Shown: positions 38,791-49,610, counted from the stretch's first letter. The stretch is 64,000 bases of DNA from Kuschelorhynchus macadamiae (GCA_030620095.1 JAUTXW010004486.1:487001-551000), one strand, 5' to 3'. The notes: generated from the sequence alone by a model not told the origin. Numbers and translations: made by a program.

Positions 38791-39380
38791 TTACGTCACA
38801 ATGCCATATTTTCATTGTATCTTTGGCGGTGTCACATAATGATCAATGAGTATAAGACTGAGATATTTTGTCTTTTGTAACATGCATAGATTTGATTAAA
38901 ATTAGCTTGCGGCTCTCCTAAAATGATTTTCAGAATATTTTAATCCCCTAAAAGTATTAACAATCTACGCCCATTAAACCTCGGTAATACCTACCCTGTA
39001 TATAGCTTATATATCATACTTATAAAAAGTAATCAGTCGACATCCCCTGTTCAGGGAGACAATCCATCATTTTTACCAAGCGTGCCCCATTTAAAAATCC
39101 CCCCAAAAGAATTCCCATTTTACGTTGTAGTCTTCATTTTTCTAGTTAAAGCATAACGTATGTTTCTTAAGATTTTTCTATTTTTTCCGAACGTTATTTG
39201 TTTTATGAATTATAATAATTTTTTTTCAAGGTAAATATAAAAAATCCTTAATTTTTTTAGCATTTACATATTTGAGAGATTTGAAGCGGTAGCAAATAAT
39301 ATACTAAAAACCAGCACCTCTTATTTGAAGAAAAATCCAAATGAAAAATGCAACATATTGTTATTTAATTTTACTTTTAT
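38791..39380. other. AT-rich stretch without recognisable gene
   Basis: Nothing recognised. TACCCTGTATATAG at 38993 resembles a small-transposon end without a partner. Confidence 0.4.
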
Positions 39381-41104
39381 TTTTACTTCCCTCGTAAAAT
39401 CGAAATATTGTAATCGTGAAAAAATCACTCTCCGAGATTTTTTCAGATCTTCACGTTTCAGTGTCCCTATATGACGAAAAACATGTTTACTCAATTCCGT
39501 CGGTCTGTCTGTCTGTCTGTTCGCGGCGTACTTACCCGATTGAACATTTTGGTCAAAAATTAAAGGTCATATGGGGATGAACTGGTAACAATGGTAAAAA
39601 TCCAATATGGCGAAACAAAATGACTGCTCAGTAAAATGTTAAAAAAATTATTATTAAAAACCTCCTCATCTAATTTATCTCAAATTTTGCAAAAACATCA
39701 AGTATTATGTTGGAATCAACTGGAACAAAATGGCGGCTTAATAAAATATTCAAAAATTCAGCCCGAAAAAACTGCTTAATGGTTTGATTTCAAATTGTGC
39801 ACCATAATTAATTGTGGTATAAGAATCAACTTGTAAAATAGTGGTACTAATTCAAGATGGCCGAACAAAATGGCGGCCAAATAAAATGTTTTTAAGCGTG
39901 AAAAAAGTCACTCTCTCACTTTTACACATCTTTACGTTTTAACGTCGCTAAATGCTAAAAAATATTATTTTACCAACTCCGTCGGCCCGTCTGTCGGTCT
40001 TTCTGTCTGTTAAATCGTGGCATAGCTTAAAGACTACTTACTCGATTGACTTCAAATTTTGGTCAAAGATTAAGGGCCATATGGGGATGGCCTGGTAAGA
40101 TTTTGGTAAAAATCTAATATGGTGAAACAAAATGGCGGCCTAGTAAAATGTTAAAAAAGCTATTATTAAAAAATTACTCATCCAATTTATCTGAAATTTT
40201 GCAAAAAACGTCGAGTATTATGTTCGAATAAACTGGTAAGATTTTAGTACGAATCTATGATGGTGGAACAAAATGGCGACTTAATAAAATATTTAAAAAT
40301 TCCGCCTGAATAACTACTTAATGAATTGATTTCAAATTGAGTGCGATAGCTAACTGAGGTATAGAGGTCAACTAGTAAAACTGTGGTACTAATTCAAGAT
40401 GGCGCATCAAAATGGCGGTCAAATAAAATGTTTGTAATTGAGAAAAAAATCACCCACTCTTTTAGGTTTTATATATATCTTCACGTTTTAGCGTCCCTAG
40501 ATGCCAAAAAATGTTAATTTTTTCTTCATTTCCGTCGGCCCGTCTGTCTGTCTGTCTGTCAGTTCGCGGCATTGAACCAACCCAATTGACTACAAATTTT
40601 GATAAAAAGTTAAGAGTTATATGGGGATGATCTGGTAATATTTTAGTAAAAATCAAGTATGGCAAAAACAAAATGGCGGCCTAGTGAAATGTTAAGAAGA
40701 AATATTATGAAAAAGCTACTTGTTAGTTTATTTCAAATTTTGCATAAACATCAATTATTATGTTGGAATCAACCAGTAAAATTTTGGTACGAATACAAAA
40801 TGGCGGCACAAAATAAAGAAATAGAAACTACTTAATGATTGCAAATTGTGTGCCATAACTAATTGTGGTATAGTGTTTAACTAGTAAAACTAGTTACTAA
40901 TTCAAGATGGCGGAACAAAACTGCCGCAGAATAAATATTTTGTAATCGCGAAAAATTCAATCTCTAGATTTTACATATATTTACGTTTGAACGTCCCTAG
41001 ATGCCAAAAAATATGTTTTATCAAATCCGTTGGTCCGTCTGTCGGTCTGTCTGTCAGTTTGCAACATAGCTTAAATATTACTTACCCGATTGACTCGAAA
41101 TTTT
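39381..41104 (+). repeat. Higher-order ATGGCGG module array
   Basis: Within one superunit the ACAAAATGG motifs fall at about 40124, 40266 and 40402, a spacing of about 138-142 bp. The three modules share a frame of CTACTTA.C, CAAATTTTG, ATGGGGAT or AACTGGTAA, TTTTGGTA and ATGGCGGAACAAAATGGCGG, so the superunit arose by internal triplication followed by amplification. Confidence 0.8.
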
Positions 41105-41182
41105 GGTAAACCATTTTTGTTAGAGTGGTGTATTATTTCTGGTTAGAACCAAGAAATAAAAACAAAAGCCTTTTTTTAAAAT

Positions 41183-41246
41183 CTCTATGTTTCGCAACTT
41201 TATTGTTGCATCCTCAGGACACATACATTTTATATCCTGCATGAAA
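41183..41246 (-). ncRNA. Hammerhead-like motif, monomer 1
   Basis: Same core (CTGAGGA, GCAAC/GTTGC, GAAA). Helix III reads AUG with CAU, restoring a Watson-Crick pair where the best copy has G-U. The cleavage-site U is C here (GCA), so it is probably inactive. Confidence 0.5.
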
Positions 41247-41417
41247 TCCATATTATCAATCTTTACCTACTCCGGTGCGGATATTTTCCACATATTAAGT
41301 TTCTAAATGGTTTTCGCTAACGATCTTCTTGTTGTTAGAGTGTTATTTGGGGTTAAGAGATATCTGCAGACCTACGCAGTAGGTAAAGATCCAGAAAAAA
41401 ACATGTTTTTTTTATTA

Positions 41418-41480
41418 TCGACGTTTCGGAACTTAATTTGTGCATCCTCAGGATACATATATAAATCCTATCAGGAAACC
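41418..41480 (-). ncRNA. Hammerhead-like motif, monomer 2, decayed helix II
   Basis: CTGAGGA and GAAACGTCGA are kept, and helix I can still form (GGAT with ATCC). Helix II arms are mismatched (GCAC against GTTCC). Confidence 0.45.
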
Positions 41481-41635
41481 CATATTATCAGTCTTTACCT
41501 ACTGCGTAGGTCCGCAGATATTTCGTAGATATTAAGTTCCTAATGGTTTTCGTTAACAAACCTCTTGTTGTTATGTTACAGTGGTGTATTATTTGGAGTT
41601 AGGATTCAGTAAAAAACAAATGTATATTTTTAAGT

Positions 41636-41697
41636 AGTCGACGTTTCGCAACTTTAGCATGCTCAGGACACATATAGTTTCTATATCCTGGATGAAC
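41636..41697 (-). ncRNA. Hammerhead-like motif, monomer 3, decayed core
   Basis: GAAACGTCGAC is kept, but the first core block is CTGAGCA and part of helix II is deleted. Confidence 0.45.
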
Positions 41698-41854
41698 CCC
41701 ACATTATCAATCTTCACTTACTGCGTTCGTCCGCAGATATTTCCCAGATATTATGTTTCCATGCTTTTCGTTAATGGTACTCTTGTGGTTATGTTAGAGT
41801 GGTGTATTATTTGGGGTTAGGGTCCAGTAAAGAAACAAAAGGCTTTTTTAAATT

Positions 41855-41918
41855 GTCGACGTTTCGCAACTTTATTGTTGCATCCTCAGGACACATAGAT
41901 TCTATGTTCTACATGAAA
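41855..41918 (-). ncRNA. Hammerhead-ribozyme-like motif, best copy
   Basis: Minus strand, in order: CATGTA (helix III strand plus candidate cleavage site GUA), GAACATAG and CTATGTGTC closing helix I with an AAT loop and one bulged G, core CTGAGGA (fits CUGANGA), one extra T, helix II GCAAC / GTTGC closed by AATAAA, then GAAA and CGTCGAC. Helix III would be AUGU with ACGU: four pairs, one of them G-U. Seen: all core blocks in the right order and spacing. Departure from canonical: one unpaired U between CUGANGA and helix II. Such a short helix III usually means activity, if any, as a dimer. No cleavage is shown here. Confidence 0.6.
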
Positions 41919-42077
41919 CCCATATCATCAGTTTTTACCTACTAAGTCGATCCGCAGATATTTTACAGATATTAAGTTTCCAAATGGTTGTCGTAGACGA
42001 TCCTGTAGTTTTTATATTAGAGTGGTGTATTATTTGGGGTTAGAACCAAGTAATAAAAACAAGAGTTTTTTTTTTAA

Positions 42078-42146
42078 ATCTCTATGTTTCGCAACTTTTT
42101 TGTTGAATCCTCAGGACACATATAAATTTTATATCCTGCATGAAAC
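42078..42146 (-). ncRNA. Hammerhead-like motif, monomer 5
   Basis: CTGAGGA is kept. The helix II arms are TTCAAC and GTTGC, so they form one pair fewer. GAAACATAG pairs with CATG as in monomer 1. The cleavage-site U is replaced by C. Confidence 0.45.
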
Positions 42147-42760
42147 CCATATTATCAGTCTTTACCTACTCCGGTGCGGATATTTCCCACATATTAAGTT
42201 TCTAAATGGTTTTCGCTAACGATCTTCTTGTTGTTAGAGTGTTATTTGGGGTTAAGAGATATCTGTAGACCAACGGAGTAGGTAAAAACTGATACTATGG
42301 GTTTCATGTAAGATATTAAATCTGTGTCCTGAACGTGTCCAAAACGTAGAGATTAAAAAAATGTTTTTTTACTGGACCCTAAAGCCAAATAATACACCAC
42401 TTTAACATAACAACAAGAGGATCGATAACGAAAACCAGTTAGAAACTTAATATCTGGGAAGTATCTGCGGACTAGCGGAGTAGGTAGATAGTAGACTGAT
42501 AATATAGGTTTCAATTTAAGATGGCGAAACAAAACGGCGGCCAAATAGAATTTTTAAAAAATCAATGTAAAAAATCTTGTTCAATTGATTTCGCAGAAAA
42601 AGTAGATGTGAAAATGGCATAAACTGGTACGAATTCAATATGACGTAGCAAAATGGCGGTATGTGTCAATGTAATGTAGAAACTACTTATTAAATTTTTT
42701 TTATTATGTCCAAAAGTCTATAATATGATGATGGAACAAACAAAAAATGAAAAGACAGAC

Positions 42761-42817
<57 letters not shown>
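42761..42817. repeat. (TA)n microsatellite
   Basis: Interrupted once by TACATA. It lies at the GACAGTATATATGT site of End B in the composite repeat. Confidence 0.95.
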
Positions 42818-42818
<1 letters not shown>

Positions 42819-42914
42819 TGTGACTATGTACTAAACTAATTTGGGTCACACACTATTCCTAACAAATGGAAAAAATCATGACGAGGGAAGTTCCGGGTAA
42901 AGAAATTTACCGAT

Positions 42915-44542
42915 TTTTTTTTGTTTAGTTTACTACGTACATCCTTTTGTTTTTTGTGATTCTGAGATAAAAGATTTATCGTCAATAAAAATTTATTTTA
43001 TATATTATATGTATGAAAACGTGTGCAATGGTTTCTTAAAAATGCTGGTCTTTTCTTAAAAGAATTGTTATAATAATCATTAATTTTGTTTGATACCAAG
43101 GTTTAATTCAATAAAAAAGGCGGCAATTTTAATAAACGTATTAACACCGTCTACTTTTGATACATGTATATTTATTTTAAAATTATTGACCCTCATTGAG
43201 AAAAACATGATTATGATTACTTACTATCTTTATTTTTTACTTATATTATTACTTATCTTACTTCTACCGAGAATTTTAGAAGTATGCCCCCAATGGAAAC
43301 AACTTCTTTTTTATGCCAAACATTATTTCTCCGAGTTTAGGATACTCTTTGATTTTCTACAAAAAAAAAGTACTTTCTATATCCCGTTCCGAAGAGGCAA
43401 AAATGAATACTCAAGCATATTTAATGAAATTAAAAACATACTGAAAACAGTTAAATGTATTGAGAGTTACTAAAAATAAATTACGTATTATTAAAAAAAA
43501 TAGAGTATATTAAAAAACATTATATACATATTTAATAGTATTTAAAGGTATTTAAAAGTGAGGTGTACACCGTACTGAAAGATTTGCGAGCCCCTCGGAA
43601 ATTTGCGATACTGTAGTACAAGATGTTTTCAATTTAATTTACTAAGAATACTAAATACTAAATATTTATAAAACCCTGCTATTTAAGAGAAAATCGAAAA
43701 CTACCATTAATAAAGGCATGGTGACATTATCAAATATTTGTTGAATAAAACTTACTAAAAATGTTCTTACGAAATATGAAAACAATATTTAAATTTGCGT
43801 TGGTCTGATACTAGATGTTACATGCAAAGTCTCACTGCCGGAGTACCAGAAATTCAAATAAGATAAGTAGCATTCATAAAAGAAATATGATCAATGTTTA
43901 ACTACCAGTGTCTTCAAAGCCCTTGCTAAATACGAGGAATTTACCATATTGTAAGATCAAAATTTTAATAGAGGCAAAAACGGCTACCAGAGGTCGGGTT
44001 ATTCATGGGCAATGAATATCACCTTAAAGCTAACATGACCTTATATTATGAGTAGTAGTCCCTAGAATAGAAAATTAGTTACACAAATAAGTTTCACTTT
44101 TGATAATCAAAACATTGGAAACAAAAGAAATATTAAACTAACGTGAGTACAACGAAATGATCGTTTCAAAACCAAGCATTTTCTGTTTCCTTCCAACAAG
44201 CCTTAAATCATTTGTTGCGAGTAGTGTTTACTATAAATTGTCTTCGCGATTTACCTTGGACGTTTTCCAGTGTTCACTACAAGTTATTACCTAAGTCTTC
44301 ATATTTTTCTTTTACTTTAAAAATTCTTTTATTTACTGTGTTTCTTAGTATGTGGAGACGTTCTACTGCTTGGTTGGCTTTTAATTTTTGTAATTCCAGA
44401 AGTGCAACAAAAATTACCCATAAATAGTGCAATTTGCAAAGACAACACAATTGAATGCAAAATTATCTGATTGATGTTGGTGTAATTTTGGAGAAGATTT
44501 CCCGAATTTAAAGGAAACTTATTTTTTATCAGAATTACTTTT
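42915..44542. other. AT-rich stretch without recognisable gene
   Basis: A 127-codon frame at 43090-43473 (plus) has a hydrophobic, possibly membrane-spanning stretch around residues 45-60 but no family I recognise and no context. A minus-strand frame near 44290-44430 has a helical, charged sequence, also unrecognised. Confidence 0.4.
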
Positions 44543-46516
44543 TTACTTCCCCTCGTAAAAGAAAACTATTGTAATCGTGAAAAAATCACCTTTCTAAATT
44601 CTTTCAGATCTTTATATTTTAGTGTCCCTAGATCCCGAAAAACATGTTTTCTCAATTCCGTTGGTCTATTTGTCTGCCTGTTCGCGACATAGCTAAAACT
44701 CCTTACCCGATTGACTTAAATTTTGGTCAAAATTTAAGGGTCATAAGGGAATAACTTGGTAACATTTTGATAAAAACCCAATGATATGTTAAACAAATTA
44801 TTACTAAAAACTGTTTATCCAATTTATCTTAAATTTTGCACAAGAATGAAGTATTATGTAGAAATCAACTGGTAAGATTTTGGTACGAATGCAAGATGAC
44901 GGTACAAAATGGTTACTTAACAAAATATTTAAAATTTAGCCTGAAAAAACTGCTTAATGGATTGATTTCAATTATATGCCGTAATCAATTGTGGGATAGA
45001 GATGAAACAATAAAACTGTGGTACTTATTTAAGATGGAAACAATTGGCGGTCATATAAAATATTTGTAATCGTGAAAAAACCTCTCAGGTTTTATATATT
45101 TTCACGTTTTACCGTCCCTAAATGTCAACAAATATGTTTTGTCAATTCCTTCGGTTCGTCTGTATGTCTCAGTTGGCGGCATAGCTTAAAAACCACTCAT
45201 CCGATTGATGTCAAATCTTAGTCGAAAATTAAGGTTATGACATGGTAATATATTGGTAAAAATCCAATATTCCCAGACAAGATGGCGGCCTACTGAAACG
45301 TTAAAAAAATTTTACTAGAAAAACTAGTTTTCAATTTCTTCAAATTTTGCACAAAAGTCAAGTGTTACATAGGAATGAACTGGTAACATTTTGGTATGAA
45401 TATAAGATAGCAAAACAAAATGGCGGCTTAATAAAATATTTAAAAAATTGGCCTGATAAAAACTACTTATTAAATCGATTTAAAATTTTGTGCATGCATG
45501 AAATGTGATATGGAGATAAACCGGTAAAGTTGTGGTAAGAACTCAAGGTGGCGGAACAAAATGGCGGATAAATAATTTTTACTTCTCTCGTAAAAGGGTA
45601 TTGTAATCGTGAGAAAAACGAACCTCCGAATTTTTTTCAATTATTTACGTCTCAGGGACTTTAGATGACGAAAAACCTGGTTTCCCAATTCCGTCCGTTT
45701 CTCTGTCCATCTGTCAGTTTGTCTCTTCGCGGCATAGCTAAAAAAATACTAAGCCGACTGGCTTCAAATTTTGTCCAAAAATTAAGAGACATATGGGGAT
45801 GACTAGTTAATATTTTGGTAAGAATTCAACATATCAAAACAAAATGGCGGCTTAGTGAAATTTTAAAAAATTATTACTAAAAAACTACTAATCCAATTTA
45901 GCTCAAATTTTGCACAAATCAAGTATCAAAAAGGAAACTGGTAAAGTTTTGGTACAAATCTAAGATGGTGGAACAAAATGGTGGCTTGATAAAATATTTA
46001 AAGATTTAGCCTGAAAAAACTACCTAATGTACTGATTTCAAATTGTGTGCTATAACTAACTGTGGTATAGGGATCACTTAGTAAAACTATGGTACTAAAT
46101 GAAGATGGTGGAACAAAATGGTGGTCAAATAAAATATTTTGTAATCGTGAAACAAACCACTTTCTCGTGATTTACGTATTTTCGAAAAAATTATTATTAA
46201 AAAAACTAATTATCCAATTTTCTCAAATTTTGCATAAAATCAAGTGTTACATAGGAATGAACTGGTAACATTTTGGTATGAATATAAGCAAAACAAAATG
46301 GTGGCCTAATAAAATATTTAAAAATTCGGCCTGAAAAATAGAGATATAGAGATAAACTGCGAAAGTTGTGTGTGTGCATCTAATAAAAATATTTGAAAAT
46401 ATGGTATATATGTGTTACTAAATGTCTGTACTGAACTAAATTGAATCTACACTACAATTCCTAATAAAAGGAAAAATTCATAATGAGAGAAGTTCCGGGT
46501 AAAGGAAATTTACCGA
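44543..46516 (+). mobile_element. ATGGCGG repeat family, plus copy with a second internal End A
   Basis: End A is at 44543 (TTTTTTACTTCCCCTCGTAA). Modules run to about 45570, then a second End A follows at 45578 (TTTTTACTTCTCTCGTAAAA). More modules follow, and End B is at 46445-46516 (CAATTCCTAATAAAAGG, GAGAGAAGTTCCGGGTAAAG, AAATTTACCG). It looks like two copies joined head to tail, or one copy with an internal duplication of about 1035 bp. No ribozyme-like array. Confidence 0.85.
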
Positions 46517-47874
46517 TTTTTTAGTCATATATTCAAGAATAAAACAAATACTATTATGTAATTTATCTCAATATTTTTAAAGTAACACATAATTTTATAA
46601 AAACAAAATTATTACTTCAACAGTTGCACGAATTGAAATTAAACGTACAAATATAATAAGTGTTTGTATTCTGTTTGTAATTTGTGGCTTCAAGGAATCA
46701 AGTAGATGTCCTCTTCGGTTGTACAATCGTGATGGTTATGGTAATGCGCTGTCTTTGCGATTTTCAAAGATTTCTTCATGAGAAGGAGGTTTTGAATTCG
46801 AGTGACCAATAGTTTAAAATAACAGAGAGGGAGCAGTCTCGCCTTTTTGTAAGCTTAAAAATTGCAGATGCTTGCATTGAATTGGTTAATTTAATATTTT
46901 GTTTAACTAAACCCGATTTTTTGGGTGCCGATTAATTGATCGAAATGATTTTGAGTAATTTTTTGTCAATTTTTCAAGCGGGATTGATGGTGAGAAAAAT
47001 TAAATCAGTTTTTAATCCCTGTTGTTTTTGCATTAATATTCTGTATTTACTTTGCTAATTAATAATCATTTCGATGTGCAAAATATTTTTTCTTCTCCTT
47101 GAATTCTGATAGTGAATAACGAATTTTACGTGACACTGTTAGCTTTCTACTCAGTTTTTGGAAATACCTAAGCAAACATTTGTGACTCTTTCTTCCATCT
47201 CTGTCTCTATCTCTTTTATGTATAACTTATGTTATTCGGGCAGTAGTTCTAAGCGACTTTACAGAACCCATTAAACCATGTTTGAGAATCCGTTTAAATG
47301 TAAATTAAATTTTAATGTTCAATGGAAAAATATTTACCCAGAAAGAAAATCTTCATAATATGAATAAAAGCATAAATAGATAATAATAAATCCTAGGCTC
47401 ACAACAAACAAATACGAAATATTTAAAGAATACTTTTTTTTTAAATACTCCAACAGATTGGAATAAATAGATATTTTTTCGAAGTTGACTCAAGCGGCTA
47501 AGATTGTTTTTTGTAAAAGCCAATCACTTAACAAAATACAGAGAATTTGTGATTTTTGTCTAGCAAAACGAGAACAAGCATTTAGAAAAATTTATTTATT
47601 AACAAATATTTAAACATTTACTATTATTTTTTACCTATGCTTGTTTCTGCTCTCACCGCAGTTTTCAGTAAAGATAGCTAAAGAAAATACATTTTTCTAT
47701 AAATCTAAATTTCGTACAATTAAAATCCATTTTATTAGATATCTCTTCGTTAATCATTTTTCAGTAAAGCACTGTTTTTAGTATTAGCGATGAAGTTTAG
47801 GGTCATTTTCCATATAATATATTTGTATTGGTAAAAAATTTCTTTTAACTTTTGTGGGTTTACACCTTCCTAAG
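46517..47874. other. AT-rich stretch without recognisable gene
   Basis: Nothing with coding similarity or clear repeats. Confidence 0.4.
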
Positions 47875-48062
47875 CATTACCCTTCCGTAGACGATGCATC
47901 CCCCGGGGCTCTTTTGGCGCCACGTGAATTACGATTATGCCCCCATTCACAGGGGGTGTCCCCCCAACGGCTCCCCGGATTTCCGACAGACAACTTCCCG
48001 TCTGCGGTCGACCATCCTGGCGCGCCGCTTGAACTTATTTGTTTTGCAAGTATCGGCTGAGA
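47875..48062. other. GC-rich patch of unknown nature
   Basis: About 190 bp with clearly more G and C than the surroundings (CCCCCGGGGC, GGCGCCACGTG, CTCCCCGGATTTCC, CTGGCGCGCC). Two overlapping plus-strand frames are open across it (47854-48060 and 47894-48094), as often happens in GC-rich DNA. No protein family is recognised. Confidence 0.6.
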
Positions 48063-48789
48063 GTATTGTCACCTTCGGTGAAATATGGGGATAAGAAGTT
48101 CTTCCTGTGGAAAGCTTTTTTATTTTGGAGGTGTGGCCACCGCTAGTATGTAGAATTACTGACGTGGTTTGCGAGTGCTGTGATATATTTGTTTATGTTC
48201 TGGAAATCAGAAAATATAGTGGCCATAATAGGACAGAAAATATCTCTGCTATTAACGCTTTATTTATTATTTGATGTCCTTATAACATTTACTGATCTTT
48301 CATCTTACCTTTGATTAGACTTGGCTACCAAAATCTTACCAATGTGAAGTGCTTAGGAAACAAATTACTGTTTTTTCTGAAAATCACAATAGAATTGAAA
48401 AAATGCATTCTCTAAAATGGGTAATTATAAACGATTATGTAAAGTCTATATGTAATTATCTGGTATAAATCGAACTGTATCGCGCGTTTAAGAGAAAACA
48501 AACTGACAGCGTAATTATCGCATCCATTTTAAAAATGTGTTTTATTCTAAATTTTACGTATTATACGGGTTGGTGAATTGGTCATGCAAATATTAAATTT
48601 TTCGTAGCGAAATTTACCAGTTTGCAGAGAAATTTGATTTGAGAAATTAGCGGCACCACTCTTATTAATAGGCCCAGTTTTTCGGTTCCCAGACCGCATA
48701 TATTTAGAAATTTCTGTTTTTTGAAATTCAGCACACTCCAGCTCGGTAACAGTCTGCGAAGAAGTGAACCCGAAGTTGAATTGTAGAGG
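48063..48789. other. Stretch without recognisable gene
   Basis: Nothing firm was seen. It would be the 3' UTR side if the exon at 48790-48995 is real. Confidence 0.3.
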
Positions 48790-48995
48790 TTAAATGGTCG
48801 CGTCGCTTAATAAAAATGAACTTTCCGTGGAATCTATAATAACTTGGTAGTGGCGTCCGATAGGGTCTTTTTTGATATCCCAATCATCCAATGATTCAAA
48901 ATGCAGGTCGCCATGGTTAATTTTTTGAGGAGGAGCATATCTTTTCGGATTTCCCGTCCAAAAACCTCGCACAAGTTCGTTAAAGTATGCCGCTT
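48790..48995 (-). CDS. Possible terminal exon of an unidentified host gene
   Basis: The minus strand has a pyrimidine-rich tract ending TTTTTTTAAG at about 48994. From there a frame of about 67 codons stays open to a TAA at 48790. It begins AYFNELVRGFWTGNPKRYAP and ends TESSFLLSDATI. Base composition is more GC-rich than the surroundings, residue use looks protein-like, and the frame starts where a splice acceptor would put it. I do not recognise the family. No upstream exon was found; if real, the BEL element at 49611 would lie in the preceding intron. It could equally be a chance frame or an unknown transposon piece. Confidence 0.3.
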
Positions 48996-49605
48996 AAAAA
49001 AAATAAAAAGGGGTAAAAAATAGGATAACTTTGAAGGAATTTTGTGGAGTTGAAACCCGACCACTTTGACTAAGCTGAGATAAGGGTTCGATAGAGATTG
49101 TAAGGAGATTCAAAATCGAAAAATGTATACTTTAAATGCGGGAAAATGGTCGAACGAAATAAAAAAAAAACTGTTTTGTCTTAAAAATTTTGGCTGATTT
49201 CACTATATTTTTGCTAAAACAGTAATAAGAAGCAGGAATAGTTTATGTGACCCCAAACTTCCCTCGAGGTATTAAAAAACCAAGTCGTCAAATTGCCCTC
49301 CGGTTTATGTATAAAAATAAAACTGTAATTTTCTTTCTGTATGTTTCCCTTGTGTTTTACATTTAGCACCGCAGCATCTGAACATTTGCAGATTTTTGAG
49401 AAATTTTTGAAATGTAGTTTGCACAGCATTTATTTATTCGGCTGTAAGCCTTCGTAACGACGTATTGGTATCTTCTGTGACAAAAACTGCTGGACAGATC
49501 TAAGGCTCTATCTCTTTTCTACAGGACATATTATAACGAGTTTTTTACCGAGTTTCACTAAAAAAAAATGCGGATTTTAGTCGCTTTTAAAGATTGGACG
49601 TGATG
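48996..49605. other. Stretch without recognisable gene
   Basis: Nothing recognised between the possible exon and the BEL element. Confidence 0.35.
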
Positions 49606-49610
49606 GATAG
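49606..49610. other. Target-site duplication of BEL element, left
   Basis: GATAG, repeated at 58957-58961. Confidence 0.85.

Larger units (their letters stand above)
41119..42505. repeat. Tandem array of about 220-bp hammerhead-like monomers
   Basis: The marker text GTTAGAGTG(G/T)TGTATTATTTGG (variants) starts monomers at about 41119, 41334, 41575, 41793, 42015 and 42233, giving periods of 215, 241, 218, 222 and 218 bp. Each monomer has GGGTTAGGATCCAGTAAA-type text, a hammerhead-like segment on the minus strand, CATGAAACCCATATTATCAG, TCTTTACCTACTCCG and TCTAAATGGTTTTCGCTAAC. After about 42350 the array turns round and ends as a partial inverted monomer. Monomer length and ribozyme content match the retrozyme class described from animals. 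Confidence 0.8.
39381..42914 (+). mobile_element. ATGGCGG repeat family, largest composite copy
   Basis: It begins with End A (TTTTACTTCCCTCGTAAAAT). It then has four TGTAATCGTG-type blocks at about 39410, 39891, 40433 and 40951 (spacing 481, 542 and 518 bp), each leading into a GTCTGTCTGTC block and about three ATGGCGG modules. At 41105 it passes into the ribozyme-like monomer array. Modules resume at 42505 (AAGATGGCGAAACAAAACGG). It ends with End B: CTATTCCTAACAAATGG, then CATGACGAGGGAAGTTCCGG and GGTAAAGAAATTTACCGA. The inner faces of the two ends carry the same 11-mer inverted. It has no coding capacity, so any movement must depend on enzymes from elsewhere. Confidence 0.75.

Noticed and set aside
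39400..41100. CRISPR-like array
   Set aside because: Modules of about 140 bp without short identical repeats and unique spacers, in a eukaryotic transposon setting.
39381..42914. Helitron as explanation of the ATGGCGG family
   Set aside because: No TC start and no CTRR end next to a hairpin; instead inverted ACTTCCCTCGT/ACGAGGGAAGT motifs.
43090..43473. 127-codon frame with a hydrophobic segment
   Set aside because: Low-complexity Leu/Ile content, no known family, no neighbour or signal in support.
44287..44432. Minus-strand frame with charged helical sequence
   Set aside because: Short, no start or clear splice signals, no family recognised.
47854..48094. Two overlapping plus-strand frames
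   Set aside because: Long frames are expected in a GC-rich patch with few stop codons; no recognisable protein family.
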